Position numbers and translations under genes: made by a program. A model generated the notes under the pieces. The model did not search any database. It was not told the origin of the DNA and saw nothing but the letters and a program-made list of their open reading frames with translations. A stretch of DNA of 64,000 nt from Ornithodoros turicata (Eukaryota > Arthropoda > Arachnida > Ixodida > Argasidae), in NCBI RefSeq assembly GCF_037126465.1, contig NC_088201.1, forward strand, positions 65,246,879 through 65,310,878, in the 5' to 3' direction. Shown one piece after another: positions 29,297 through 41,200 of the stretch; within the stretch, counting starts at the first letter, position 1; each line of letters begins with the position of its first letter.

Positions 29297-30815
29297 CTCC
29301 GGCCCACGAACCGATGAGGTGGTTTCGACTCTGTACCGACGATCTATGATTACTAACAGCTAACAGCTGTTGATCTGTTCCTGACTGATGCAGGGAGACC
29401 CGACAGCGAGCCGTGGCGTCTAGGTCGTAACAAGATTGTTAGCGTCCACGATCGACGCCGGTGCCGGTGCTGGTGGGTGTATAGTCTCGCTGCATCGGGC
29501 CCTACTTATCGCCGCCACGGTCACATTTGGCTGTTACGTGTTCTTTGTTTTCTTGCGCCGTGTCTGATGAAGTGATGTCATTTCTGATGTCTTTGCTGCG
29601 AGCAGCCATGGGTGGGACAACTTCGTGCTGAGGCTCCAGCTGGTAGTCTAAATCGTTACCAAAGCTTTGAAAGTGCAGTCCGAGGTGCGTCGGGGAACCA
29701 TATAATGCTCCGTCTTCCCGACGTGCAACCTGGACTGCTGGTTTCTGTAGTTCCGCAGCTTCGTTATTTTCTAGCCTGCGAGGTCCATATATGTAGTGAG
29801 GTTCTGTTCCGGCTTCTCGTCCAACATCATCTCTCTCTGATCATCATTGGCTTTTGCTGGCACATACGTGGGTGATACGATTTTGTGCGCTGTCGTTCCT
29901 GTGATCTTTTCTGTCAACGCTGGTGTCTCGTATTCCGTGACTTGGACTAGATCATGGTCTGGAATCATCCACGAAGCTCCACATCCACTACATCAGTTTC
30001 GTCGTTCTGTGGGGGAACACGTTTAGGCTCTGTACGGCCAGCTTCGAAAGACTTTGGTGGGTCGTCTTCTGCTGAACGCTCGAGAAGTCTATTCTCCCCA
30101 AAATGGTGTAGCGTACCGTGCTCTTCCCATTCGGCAACTTCCCTCGCACCTGCATTCATCATTGGGTTCGCCGGTTGCTGAGATATGACTGCTGCTACGC
30201 CTAGCACTGGTCCTTGTTTGGAATGCTGTTGGGCATCGTGAGCAGCGGTTATGAGAATCTCGTGATTTTCTGAGGGCTTTACTGTGTCATATGGCGTGCT
30301 TTCCAATACTTCGTTTAAACTTGTCGAACTAAAGGGGCCTTCGGCTATTTGCGTTTTGTTCACCGTCGTCAATGGATCATGCTCGGTTTCCTCAGAAAGC
30401 TGATAGACTTGTTTCCTTACCGGCGTATCGTACGCTCTTCTCTTGGGTGATGCATGCGGCGCTGACACTATCTCCGGCGAGGTTGTCCAAACTTATCGTC
30501 GTGCTTCACAACTTGACTTTGCTCCACCGCTTCGTCCTGTCCTGCGTCCAGAGCGGTGTGAAGCAAGCGACGACTAACAGCGTCCACCAAAGGCTGTGCT
30601 GACGCGCTCGTGACCTTGGTGTCTACGCTGGCCGGTTTCTGTTGCAGGAGGCCGAGAAGATTCATCGTCAGCCCCCGTTGTATGTACGACTGTGCTACCT
30701 GCTTCAGTGGTTAGCGGAACGGCACCATGCGAAGTAGAGTCGCTAAGCGTTTCGAAACGCCAGCTGATGTTCCATGTTGCTTCCTTCTGTTTACGTTGCA
30801 GTGGCTTCCGTAATA
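29297..30815 (-). pseudogene. Internal part of the BEL/Pao remnant, unassigned
   Basis: Lies between the gag frame and the putative 3' LTR. It has an open minus frame at 29965-30468 (SEETEHDPLTTVNKTQIAEG) but no reverse transcriptase, protease or integrase motif, so the pol region appears deleted or unrecognisable. Confidence 0.45.
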
Positions 30816-31849
30816 CTATGGCCCTATGGTCAAGCGCTGCGTCTCAACAAGTGACGCTGTCAGTGCGAGGTCCTTCCTCTGTTCGACATCCGTAAGTGAC
30901 GTCTCACTGTGAATCACGTCTTCAGGCGGAGAAAGTGTGAATTCAGGTACGGCTGCGAATTCTAATTCAACTGCAAATTCCACGCTGGCCTCAGCTGCAT
31001 CCGCGAATAGAGCAGCTGGAGGTTTCTCCGCAGTTGCCTCCGCAGTTACCCTGCTCTCTGCTGGGCTGATGCATCCTGGTGCGTGTTTCTCGTCAAGTCC
31101 AGTTAATGGGACTCCGTGCAGAGGTACGCCTGTTGATGTTGCTGCCAGCTCTACTGCTCCTTGCGGAGCGTCTACCGGTGCTTCGCCTTCTGCGATCTGG
31201 CCTTTAAGTTCTACTTCAAGTGGGACGACTGATGGCAGCGAGTCCGGATTCCCATATCTGTCCTTCAGCACCTTGACCGCGGTGGCGTACGTGGCATCTG
31301 TGAGCTGAGGACCCTTCATGAACGTTGCGGCCTCCCCGAAGGGCACGGTTACTAAGTACGTCATCTTCTCTGCGATCGTCAAGGACATATTGCTGTGGAC
31401 TAGTGCCTCGAACCGGCTCCAAAATTCTTGCCATGATTCGTGGCGGCCGTCAAACCTGAGTAGTGGAACGTAAGACTGTAGCGAAGAAATCCGATTGGCC
31501 GCTGTCGATTCGGAGTCGCTGTTCTGGACGTCGCTCCCACATGCTGGGCGAGTCGCTTCTTCAGAAGGCAAATGACTTGAAAGATGCAGTCTTGCCATTC
31601 AAACGTTGCACCTAACTCCGTTTCTGCTTCTTGAACTGTGAACAGAGTATCTAGGCTGCTGTCGATGTCCGCAAGGCTCGTGGAGAACGTCTTGATCCTT
31701 TGTACCAGTACCTCACAACCACTGACGTGGTCCGAACTGTTGTGGGATTCTGTAATGACTTGTTCGGCCTCGCTGAGAATAATAGTCAACCGCTGACGGG
31801 TGCAAGTTCTCTTCACGAGAAGTAACTCCTTCTCAGCCTGGTCTGTCAT
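30816..31849 (-). pseudogene. BEL/Pao retrotransposon gag, frameshifted
   Basis: Starts MTDQAEKELLLVKRTCTRQR at 31849 and continues in a coiled-coil-like N-terminus (SLADIDSSLDTLFTVQEAE). The frame shifts near 31560-31600 into one reading FDGRHESWQEFWSRFE, EKMTYLVTVPFGEAATFMKG and ATAVKVLKDRYGNP, the pattern of the DUF1759 gag domain of BEL/Pao elements. The zinc-knuckle and pol parts are absent. Not a host gene. Confidence 0.8.
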
Positions 31850-31911
31850 ATCGCTGGCCTGAAGTGGTCCTCCTGATTCTTTTCCTGGGCGAAGAACCTT
31901 CCGCGGGCCCA

Positions 31912-31929
31912 AGCCCGGTTTCGGCACCA
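31912..31929 (-). other. Putative primer-binding site of the BEL/Pao element
   Basis: The minus strand reads TTGGTGCCGAAACCGGGC, 63 bases before the gag start, where the tRNA primer site is expected. The 5' LTR that should precede it is not recognisable. Confidence 0.55.
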
Positions 31930-32044
31930 ACCCAAGAGCATTATACCCACCACAGAGAACATGCGAGCATCCCCCAGTAGCCTTCATTGGGACGCTCCCT
32001 GTACCACGGTAACCGCCAGGATGATTGGCCAAGTTATTTTATAA

Positions 32045-32600
32045 GAATTGACACTTCGGTCAATAATGCAATCGCAAACTTTATATTCACAGTCAGTTGC
32101 TACTTGCTAGTAAGCATTTGAACTGCATGACGAACTAGCACTGGGAACGGGACAGAGAGAGGAGACGACAGGACAGGTGCTAGACTTCCAACAAAATAAT
32201 TTATTGGCAACATAGTACCGTCTTTAAATATGACACTCAGAAGGTTAATGTGTCATCCACACACTCATCATCCTTTTTCTTGTCCCACGTTTTTAGGAAT
32301 TTGACTTCATTATCAAACAGAGTGATAGAAGCCTGACTCACACACTGTTGCTCATTTTTCCTTATTTCAAATGCCTCTATTATTGCTCTGGTACGTTGAT
32401 CACAAGAACGACCTTTTATCGTCGTCTCCGGGAATCTTGGAGAACAGCCACACGTGTTACAATGCACCGACAAGTGACCGGACGGGGTACCCCTCAGGGT
32501 TGCAGCATGCTCCCTTAGCCTAATGTTTAAACATCGCCCCGTCTGGCCAACTGCTTTGCCTGCTTTGAACTGCTTTGCCACACAAGCATATGTAGTGCCT
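32045..32600 (-). pseudogene. Penelope-like element, GIY-YIG domain and 3' end
   Basis: The minus ORF 32581-32237 reads GQTGRCLNIRLREHAATL, then HLSVHCNTCGC, TTIKGRSCDQRTRAIIEAFE and CVSQASITLFDNEVKFL. This is the GIY-YIG endonuclease C-terminus of Penelope-like retroelements with its R-E-H and E-A motifs. The 5' part, including the reverse transcriptase, is missing, and the YV-x-Q start of the nuclease is degraded. AATAAATTATTTTG follows the stop. Confidence 0.82.
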
Positions 32601-32639
32601 CTTTAATGAAATATGGTGAGGGCAATCTAAGACGTATCA

Positions 32640-32765
32640 CAAAGTAAGGCAATCAAGCCGCGAACTTTAGCATCTAAGTTTCGCGAAATTTAGTAGCCGC
32701 GAATATGTGTCCTGTGCCCGATTCGCAAGAAATTGGGGTCGTGAAATTAAAGGGTTTTACGGTAT
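32640..32765. repeat. Interspersed repeat, copy of 7665-7777
   Basis: See the copy at 7665: same AATTGGGGTCGTGAAATTAA and AGGGTTTTACGGTA end. Confidence 0.6.
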
Positions 32766-33094
32766 ATTGTCGGCAAAATTAAGCCATGCCTGACTTGAGC
32801 GCCGTAGGCTGGTGGTTGTGGCGTGGCGACTGTTTGTCTGGCACACGTCAACTCTTCTAATGCCGGTAAATTAACAGTTGGATTCCTTCCTATAGTTATC
32901 TTTCCCGACCAATTGCATCCTTTCATGTCAGTGTCTACTCTTCATCCGATGGCTACATCTACATCTACGACGGCAATGCTGATGTCATCTGTACATAGCT
33001 TCAGGAGCATTTTGTACAAAAGAGGAGTATCAGGGGCGTTCTTCCCCACAGACCAGAAGTCCCGGAAGATTTCACCTCAAAGAGAACAGAGTAT

Positions 33095-33240
33095 GCATGT
33101 GCGAATATTCGAATTTTTCGAATACCGAAGTGAATAATTTTATATTCGATTCGATTTCCGTATTGAATACGGAATTTTATGTTCGAATATCGAATCAAGT
33201 CGATGTTTCTTCCGAACCGAATATATTCTGGTTTGAAGCT
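33095..33240. repeat. AT-rich GAATATTCGAA-type repeat
   Basis: Dense palindromic words (CGAATATTCGAATTTTTCGA, TATTCGATTCGATTT, TTCGAATATCGAAT). Likely a transposon interior of this well-known degenerate type. Confidence 0.6.
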
Positions 33241-33339
33241 GCACACGTAAGGCCAAAGACGGCGCAAGAGAGGGCATAAAACAAAGTGAGCGCAACTTCA
33301 TATTCTTATCCATATAAATACAGGACGTTTTTCCTATTC

Positions 33340-33830
33340 TTTACATAATTTTTAGAGAGCTCCCTAGATGCGGTTTTCACAGGTTTTGCGGCCAGGGGAA
33401 CATCCGGTCGGAAAGGGTAGGTAACTACTGGACGACTAATTATACCTAAAATCATTTAATTAACTTATTAATTAGATGTTTTGGGGTAAACGTGAGATAG
33501 CAGAATTGGAGCCAGTCATTTCTTTTTTAAACATCCTGAAAGGAGCACGTACTTTGAAATATAAGTCGCTAAATTTGTCTATGCAAATGAGCCGAAAACG
33601 AAACCACGCACATCTCGTGCGCAAAAGGAGCGACGGGCGTTCGCGTTGGAGGGCCACGTGTTTCATAGCGATGGAGCTGATTGCAGTAAACGCTGATAAG
33701 CCGCCCAGATAAGCTGAAAGTCATAATAGTTCCTGCGCTCGAGAAGTGCGTAGTTCTGGTTTCGGCTCATTCGTATATCAATATCAAAATTTGGCGCTTT
33801 ATATATCAAAGTACGTGCACGTTTCAGGAT
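33340..33830. mobile_element. Diverged copy of the 17824-18589 foldback
   Basis: Shares ACTGGACGACTAATTA, TTAATTAGATGTTTT, AGCAGAATTGGAGCCAGTCA and GTGCGTAGTTCTGG with the element in Mcr intron 6, in the same order. The outer right arm is missing. Confidence 0.75.
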
Positions 33831-34062
33831 AAAAAAAAAAGAGAGTTGATTCCAATAATGAGTGCTGTATCCCTCCCTGTAGTGAAAATTTTGCAGTAGC
33901 TTAGTTCTTTTGCTTTTTATAATAACCTGCAATGTTACGGAATAAATGTACCAATAAAGTAGGAGAGCGTAGAAAAATGCAAGCTGACGGGTGCACACAT
34001 GAGAAAGGTAATTATTTCCTTGAGTCTGAGGAGACACGGATGGGCAGCACATGCTCAAAACC

Positions 34063-34315
34063 ACACTCTTAGAAATGAACTTCACCGCATAGCACGCTCC
34101 TAGCCAACCATAATCTCGAATGCTATCGTTGTACGCCCTCATTTGCTGAAAACGGGAGGTGTACGCTTTTTCTGTGACAATTATGAACAGCATAAGTGTC
34201 ACAAAAAAGGCGTACGCCTCCTGTTCTCAACAAATCAAGACAGATAACGTTATCATTCGAGATGATAGTTGGCTAGGAGGGGTGCTATGCGGTGAAGTTC
34301 ATTTTTAAGAGTGCA
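34063..34315. mobile_element. Hairpin MITE family A, full copy
   Basis: Two about 120-bp arms are near-perfect inverses. Ends ACACTCTTAGAAATGAACTTC and GAAGTTCATTTTTAAGAGTG; core GGCGTACGCCT and CAACAAATCA. No coding capacity. Flank pattern suggests TA or TACA insertion preference. Confidence 0.88.
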
Positions 34316-34352
34316 GCAATGAACACTCGCTTCCTTTCTGGTTTTTATACCC

Positions 34353-34606
34353 TGCACTCTTAAAAATGAACTTCACCACATAGCACGCTCCTAGCCAACC
34401 ATCAACCCGAGCGACGTCGTTGTCTCCCCTGATTTGTTGAAAACGGAAGGTGTACGCCTTTTTGTGACACTTATGCAGAAATGTTAATTTGTCACAGAAA
34501 GGCGTACGCCCCGCGCTTTCCACAAATCAAGAGTGATAGAGGTATCATTCTGTGCAACGGTTGGCCTTCAGCGTGCCATGTGGTGAAGCTTTGTTTTAAG
34601 AGTGTA
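34353..34606. mobile_element. Hairpin MITE family A, full copy
   Basis: Ends CACTCTTAAAAATGAACTTC and TTTTAAGAGTGTA. The right arm is more diverged (GTGAAGCTTTGTTTTAAGAG). Confidence 0.86.
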
Positions 34607-34750
34607 CGCTCTGCAAGTAACCGAGCGTTCTGCGCATATCTCCTCTCCCGGTTACTCCACTCGGGAAGCCCCATTGGCTAAGGCGGCGCCCTCCCTCTTC
34701 CCTCTCATTGCCTCCTGTCATGCGCAGAGACGCACTTGCACAGCGTGTAG

Positions 34751-35027
34751 CCACACGGCAAACTTAATGCATTAAAACACAATGGCAGTAGCTTGATCTC
34801 CTAACCAACCATCATCTCAAATGACATCGCTCTCTCCCCTGATTTGTTGAAAACAGGAGGCGTACGCCTTTTCTCTTACAATTATGTCCCGCATAATTGT
34901 CACAAAGAAGGCGTACGCCTCCTGTTTTCAACAAAGCGGGGGAGAGAACGATGCCATTTGAGATGATGGTTGGTTAGGAGGTCAAGTTACTGCCATTCCG
35001 TTTAATGCATTAAGTTTGCCATGTGGG
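34751..35027. mobile_element. Hairpin MITE, family A core with different termini
   Basis: The core (CCAACCATCATCTC, TTTGTTGAAAACAGGAGGCG and inverse) is family A. The ends are instead CCACACGGCAAACTTAATGC and GCATTAAGTTTGCCATGTGG, themselves inverse. Confidence 0.85.
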
Positions 35028-35040
35028 TAGGGTATTAGTC

Positions 35041-35292
35041 TACACTCTTAAAAATGAACTTCGCCGCATAGCACGGTCCTAGCCAGCCATCATCTCGAAT
35101 GATATCGTCGTCTGCCCTGATTTATTGAAAACTGGAGGCGTACGCCTTTTTTGTGACAATTATGAACAGCATAAGTGTCACAAAAAGGCGTGCGCCTCCC
35201 GTTTTCAACAAATCAGTGCTGATAACGATATCATTCGAGATTACGGTTGGCTAGGAGCGTGCTATGCGGTGAAGTTCATTTCTAAGAGTGTA
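35041..35292. mobile_element. Hairpin MITE family A, full copy
   Basis: TACACTCTTAAAAATGAACT to TTTCTAAGAGTGTA, both arms complete and inverse. Confidence 0.9.
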
Positions 35293-35508
35293 TAACACCT
35301 AAAATTTCAGGAAATGTTGCCCTTCTTATCAGAATATAGATGTCACGTTCCGTTATTTATTTTTCTGCAGCATTTCCAATTTTCCTGAAAAAAAAAAAGA
35401 GGAAGAAAAACACGCGTTTTCAAAAGAAAATAGGCGTTTTTTTTTTTTTTTTGAAGCCACTAAAAATTTCTGGAAAGTTTACACCGTTAGTTGGAGGCCA
35501 ACGAAACG

Positions 35509-35750
35509 TACACTCTTAAAAATGAACTTCACCACATAGCACGCTCCTAGCCAACCATCACCCCGTATGACAACGTTCTCGCCCCAGATTTGTTGAAAAC
35601 GGGAGGAGGAGCCTATTTTGTGCCGTGCATAATGAGCACAAAATAGGCTCCTCCTCCTGTTTTCAACAAATCAGGGGCAAGAACGTTGTCATTCGGGATG
35701 ATGGTTGGCTAGGAGCGTGCTATGTGGGGAAGTTCATTTCTAAGAGTGTA
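35509..35750. mobile_element. Hairpin MITE family A, variant core
   Basis: Complete ends, but the core carries GGAGGAGCCTATTTTGTG and its inverse instead of GGCGTACGCC. The same core occurs at 42470. Confidence 0.89.
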
Positions 35751-36640
35751 GGACAAGCACAACACTTAAAGGGGTTGCCAAGTTATGCCAAATAATTTAG
35801 AAAACGGTTATATGAATTGATGTGAAACTGCATTCCAAGTTTTACACCACAGGAAGTGATCCGAAACCTATGAAGTGATTAGGTAAAGTAATTAAGCTAC
35901 AGTAATGAATTACTTTTGGAGTAATTTATTATTACTGTATATAAATGCTTTCAGAAATGAGTAACTGTCATTTAGTTGGGCATTTTGCCTCTAACTTATA
36001 GTCAAAAGTCAATTACTTCCCGCTGTGTTTCTATTGAGCTCGCTGTAAATTCCTGTCTGCTGTATTTTCTCTTAACTAAGTCTGGGACTTTTCTACTGCG
36101 TTCGTGTTTCCATTTTTCTTGTAGCTGCTGGTTTTGCTTACAGTTTAGCGTACATGTTATACTCAAACAATGTGTGAACTGCGAATGTGGATACTCCTCT
36201 CAACCCGTCAATGATGTACGCTTTAATTTTTGCTGGTCTGTATGTTACACTTTAGTTGAGTAACATTTCTGGTGCCATATAGAATTACTAGTTTAACACC
36301 AGCGTTAGATGTGTTGTCTGTTCAGAATCCTGTGCAGGTATTCTGCTTCCTACGTATAAGTTGCATTGCTCACATAAACATTTATGTCATGTAGCCTGTG
36401 ATGTCGATTATGAACTTCTGGTATGAGAAACTGTCCTTTTTATTTTTCTGGCAGGATTTGTAACGTGTGGCCGATTTAAACGCGCACGGCCTGAAGTAAC
36501 TCAAAAGTAACTAAATTACATTTGAAGAGTAGCTGTAACTGAATCACGTTTTCAGTTTCAGTAGCTTTTCCTGCAACTTAATTACTTTCAGAGTCACGTA
36601 ACTGTAATTGTAACTTAATTACATATTTGACTAACTTACA
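35751..36640. repeat. GTTACTT-rich repeat region
   Basis: Words such as AGTAATTA, AGTAACTCAAAAGTAACTAA and GTAACTGTAATTGTAACTTA recur at both ends, as in 44700-44810 and 62200-62775. Probably one MITE family with short subterminal repeats. No gene seen in the interior. Confidence 0.55.
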
Positions 36641-37405
36641 CAGCTCTCGTTGTGTCAGCTGTCTCTGCCGAGTATCCGCACAATTTCACGCGAAATATAT
36701 CCCGGAAATTCAGGACCTGCCTCGAATCTTGACACACCGACGTACTGGCGCGGTCATTCAACCACCGGGATAGCGCAGGCAAGCCGAAAGACTACATTTT
36801 CAACATACCCGCACTCATCTAACGTGACTGTCCTATTCGCCGAAAAACGGAGACGTCTACGGTAAAATGAGAGAATTTCTTTTAACCTCTGCCTCGTGCG
36901 CGTGATTCCTCATCCGAAACGTGACTGATAAAATATTCCCCGAGGCAGCCCGGAGTAATACCCCGAACGTGTGTTTCTCTCGGCCTTTCATGCGCCCCAT
37001 TTCTGAAATTCTGGTTTAGTGTTCCATCATGGGGATGCATTTATGCTCTAACGGTTGGAATGGCACTGCGTACCCACGGGGGACAGTGAGAGCCGTACGA
37101 GATTGCAGTGTCTCATACCCAGCCACTGCCACGAATGTGAACTACCCTTTCCCTCTTCCTCTCTTTCTCAATAATAATGATAATAATAAAGTACCAGCAT
37201 CACATATTTAACGTCCTCATCGTTATAATAAGCGAGCATATTTACGTCTCGCCCTGACTAACCTTTCTTTGTGGATCGGGGCCAGAAAGTGTGAGGAAGA
37301 AGATTTTTGTTTAGAGAATAACAAAAAAAGATGCCTTGCCTTGATGCTGCCCAAGTGAAGTAATCGGAGTGTGTATAGTTAGAACCCCTGCACATCCTAT
37401 TCGTG
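36641..37405. other. No gene or known repeat seen
   Basis: Only short unsupported frames; one AATAATGATAATAATAAA stretch near 37171. Confidence 0.4.
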
Positions 37406-37406
37406 T

Positions 37407-37691
37407 TTTTTTTTAAATTCCGTGTTAGCGCCGCGAAGCAACTGTCGCTATGAGCGTCGTACCGACCTGGACAGATGGAGAGAGGACAGAAGGAAGGAGT
37501 GGCGGACAGGGGGATTAGTGTGCGCCCTGGGCAGACTTCAGAGGGAACTATGCCGACACTCGTCTAGAAAATTTGTCGGAAAACCCAGGGAAAACCGGAG
37601 ACCAGTTCAGCCGGTGGTAGGATTCGAACCCACCACCTCCCGGTCTCTCACCAAGGAGCGGACGCTTTTCCCCACTCGGCCGCCCTGCTGG
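37407..37691 (-). mobile_element. tRNA-derived SINE, near full length
   Basis: The minus-strand head GGGCGGCCGAGTGGGGAAAA has a Ser/Leu-like A box and is followed by B box GGTTCGAATCC. The body runs to GCGCTAACACGGAATTTA and a poly(A) run. The same 3' end occurs at 23517-23649, 42855-42885 and 59995-60030, and a body piece near 63480-63600. Confidence 0.8.
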
Positions 37692-39480
37692 TGATCCCAT
37701 TTGTTCTGGAGCAATCACGCATTGACGGGAGACGTTCAAGTGCACCAAGAGGGAAGTACCAAAGTCTCCAGGCCACGGAGTCGGTAGTGGTACAACATAT
37801 CATTTGAACCTCATACATGTAAGGGATTACGCTTGCTGCGGGTCACGCGAACGGATGACGCTAACGTTCCAGAAATGAATAGCACACTTAAACGAAGAGA
37901 GAGATGAAAGGGCAAAGGAAGTAGGTGAATGCCACACTACGTGACCACAGTACCCTGGAAGAACGCGCCATGAGCGAGGCAGCAATCTAATTGGCGATGG
38001 TCGCATATTTTAACAGCGCGCACTGTATCGTGAGTATACTACTAGAACCTATGCATCTCAAAGATAAGTGGTAAGACCGCAAAGAAAAGAAAAGATCGCT
38101 CAGTTTTCGCTTACTGTTACGGTTTGCATTTGTATCGTTTACGTTCATGTCAACACACCCAACTGTGCACGTCAACTTTCCCCGAGATGCGTTTTGCATG
38201 TAACATGTTGTGGACAAAACATTCGAGTCCGCAGGAGAGAGTTCTTCTTTAGGGTGGGCGTACGATAGGCATGACTGCGTCAGCTAACGACGTGGAACGG
38301 TCTGGAAGAACAGAAACGGCGGCGCATCTTATACATACCTAATCTCTGTGTCCCGTTTAGAATCGCAAGGACTTAACGTGAGAAATATGTAGTTTGCAGG
38401 TAACATGCAGGAAAGTTGAGGTTGCAAATCCCGGCACCAATGCCATTAACCCTATATTTCGTATCCTGTGTACTAGTTCATTTATTTGCACTATGATTGG
38501 CAAACGTCAAAAGAAGGGTCAACTGTGTCACGAAAGCAAAAGCAGCAGTACACTAATATAAGGACACGTTATAATTTATACTTATAAAATAAACAACGCA
38601 CTCTTGGAAGGAAGAAAGCGGTTCTTTGCATATGTACAATTTTTGACAAGAACTAGCCGCACACAAATAGTTATTTTCTGTTGTGGTCACAGTGGTAAGG
38701 AGTAAAGTTGTAACTAAAGTTGTAAGTAATAACGTCATGGTAAAGTTGTTACTTTGTTACGTTAAGCCAGTGGCCCTTAATTTCATAGTGGTAAGGAGCA
38801 GTGAGCTCCGTGGGGTGGGGTGGGGGGGGGGGGGGCGGACGGGACCTCAACCCACTCTGAGAAATGGTCGATTGCGACGAAGGTGTACCTGTTACCGGCG
38901 CAAAATAGAAAAAAGAGAAAACAAATGCGCCTGCAGAGGATCCATGGATATTTCAGCATTGGTGGGAATCATACAGCTGATTACGAAGCGCTCCAGGCTC
39001 AGAAGTACACATCCGGCCAGGCCAAAGATAAATTCCACGGGTTGCGGCATCGCCTAACTACGTGTAAATGGACGAGCGGCGCCATCATCACTTCTTCAGA
39101 GAACATACACTAATCTCTCAGGCAGAATTCCATCACGAATGCCCGACCTTTAGAAGCACTTCATCGGAGTCTCCGACTGCATTGCTTCTATATACATGAG
39201 GTTAGTGCCGCAACATCTCCCGTATATATGCTCCGCCCGTGGCGTGAGAGAACATTCGGAGCAAACTCTGACACTGGGCGATCATTTAACACGAGTCGGG
39301 ATATATTGTCCGGGAGATGCTGCGAAGACCCATGGAGAGAATCGATAGCATGCCGATAACTTTTGACGCCGTGAAAATGTTGCTTGACTGGTTTGCCGTT
39401 CATCGACAGACCGCACAACGTTCTCTCTCGTCATTTCGTACGGTCATAAAGAAATATACTTCATGTTAAGATTTTATATT
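37692..39480. other. No gene seen
   Basis: Short frames only. A G-rich run lies near 38810-38840, and a VALKLL-type frame at 38683 is unsupported. Confidence 0.4.
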
Positions 39481-39503
39481 AATTAATCGCTAGTGTCTAA
39501 TCA

Positions 39504-39518
39504 CACACACACACACAC

Positions 39519-39555
<37 letters not shown>

Positions 39556-39580
39556 TGAGATGAGATGAGATGAGATGAGG
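39504..39580. repeat. Compound microsatellite (CA)n-(CAGA)n-(GATGA)n
   Basis: CACACACA, then about 10 units of ACAG, then four units of ATGAG. Confidence 0.95.
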
Positions 39581-39663
39581 CTGATGCCGGCCAGCAGGCT
39601 GGGCGCTGCCCCAGTGCCATTTGTAGATAGTGAGAGAGTGTAGGTAGTGGGCAGGGGGATTGG

Positions 39664-40245
39664 CAGTATTTAAATAGAGACTCGAAAAATGTATTTATAA
39701 TTACATTTAAATACCAATTTTTGGGTACTTATTTTTGTAAATACTTTATAAATCCTCCTAAATACGCAAGATACTGACTCAAATCTTAAAGTTACCCTGC
39801 ATTTGAAATTCTTGGTAAGAAAGGCAAAGGTGAGTTTGGAGAGCCGCGCAGTTATGCCATGTTTTAGCAAGCACGCACATACAACAAAGCAGTTTAGATG
39901 GCCAGTTTTTCACTGTTGTTGCGGACGATGGTCGGGCCAACGCGACTACCTTGTTGTACGAAGCATCTTCGTCAAATTTAACAAAAGCCTTTCTTCATCA
40001 GCACGAGTGGAAAGGTGTTCTCCTTTGCGAATCTGATTCTACGGCCAAACAGAAGATGCAGTCTTCGAGAAACTTCTAAAAATATCCATGATAACCTAAC
40101 AAATAAATGCTAGTTTTCCTTACTCATGTGTTGTTATGATCATCATTATTTCTGTAATTCTGGATGACATCTTCCTCACAGTATTTATGGTAGTAGTTAT
40201 GGTATTTATATACTGTATTTATATTTTGTATTTACGTGCCCCGTT
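39664..40245. repeat. TATTTAAATAC-rich repeat
   Basis: GTATTTAAATAGAG, TTTAAATACC, AAATACTTTATAAAT at the left and TATTTATATACTGTATTTATA at the right are inverted in style. Likely a degenerate DNA-transposon MITE; boundaries uncertain. Confidence 0.45.
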
Positions 40246-41150
40246 GGAGCTCGTCCAGCACACCGGTGCGGGAAAGGGACACCCTGTAACAGTCCGTAGG
40301 CCCTGCACCTGTTTTATGGGGTGTTAATATTCGACGACGGCACGAGAATTTTCGCGATGTCAAACTGACACCTGCTGGTCTCTGCATACCATTTTCCACA
40401 AGGACGCGCTGCCGTCCATGCTGCCCACATAGACCAGGAGAATGTAGCACAGGTCGCCGCGCACCCAACAGCTGGAACAGTGTCCGGATGCATCGAAGCC
40501 GAGAGGTGTATACATACCATATTAAGTCTCCCGCGATGCAAGATAGCTGTACCGAACACCCTGACGCTGCAAAGAGACAACGTTTGCCCGAGACAATGCT
40601 ACGCCATAATTTATAAGGCGTCGTTCCGTATCATTGTACAAGACTTCCTTCTTTCGCAACAAACAGGTTACAAGTCGGCGTCCACCCTCCTGTGACACGC
40701 TCTCTACACATACGCAGACGGCTATCAATAGCGGCGTGTGATACATCGCATTCCATTCGATGTGGAGCTGCTGCAGTCGAGTTCCTCATTCAAACGAAAC
40801 GACGCGGCAGTGGTGCGTGGGTGAATGGCGCCTCCTCGTGCTTCATTAATCGTGGGTCCCACATGAGTATACAAGCCAGGTAATTACGGAAGCAGTGAAG
40901 CGTCACCCTTTGTTTTTGCCACAGGGAAGAGTTGCGTGCTTTGTCCGCACCCAGACCTTGTGCATTCGGCGGAGACAATGTAAACGCCTTTGAGTGGTGG
41001 GGCCAGAAAAAACAGAAAATTGGAGCTTGCAAGGACACTGTTGCGGAGTTTCATGTGCAGGGTGTCTGAACTGACGTGCAGCAAGATCTTAAAAAGGACG
41101 GAGCGCTCCACGCTAAGAGACCAACTGCATGTTGCTAGTAGTCGAGTATC
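40246..41150. other. No gene seen
   Basis: Several overlapping frames of 63-88 codons on both strands, none with recognisable motifs. Confidence 0.4.
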
Positions 41151-41154
41151 CTAC

Positions 41155-41166
41155 ACTCTTAAAACT

Positions 41167-41200
<34 letters not shown>

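Noticed and set aside
33663..34202. 179-codon minus-strand ORF
   Set aside because: Runs across a diverged foldback and into a hairpin MITE; the translation is of repeat DNA.
34063..35750. CRISPR-like array
   Set aside because: Repeats are long inverted hairpins with irregular spacing, not short direct repeats with uniform spacers, in a eukaryotic genome.
38683..39113. Overlapping 124- and 97-codon plus ORFs
   Set aside because: Glycine runs come from a G-rich tract and there are no motifs in either frame.
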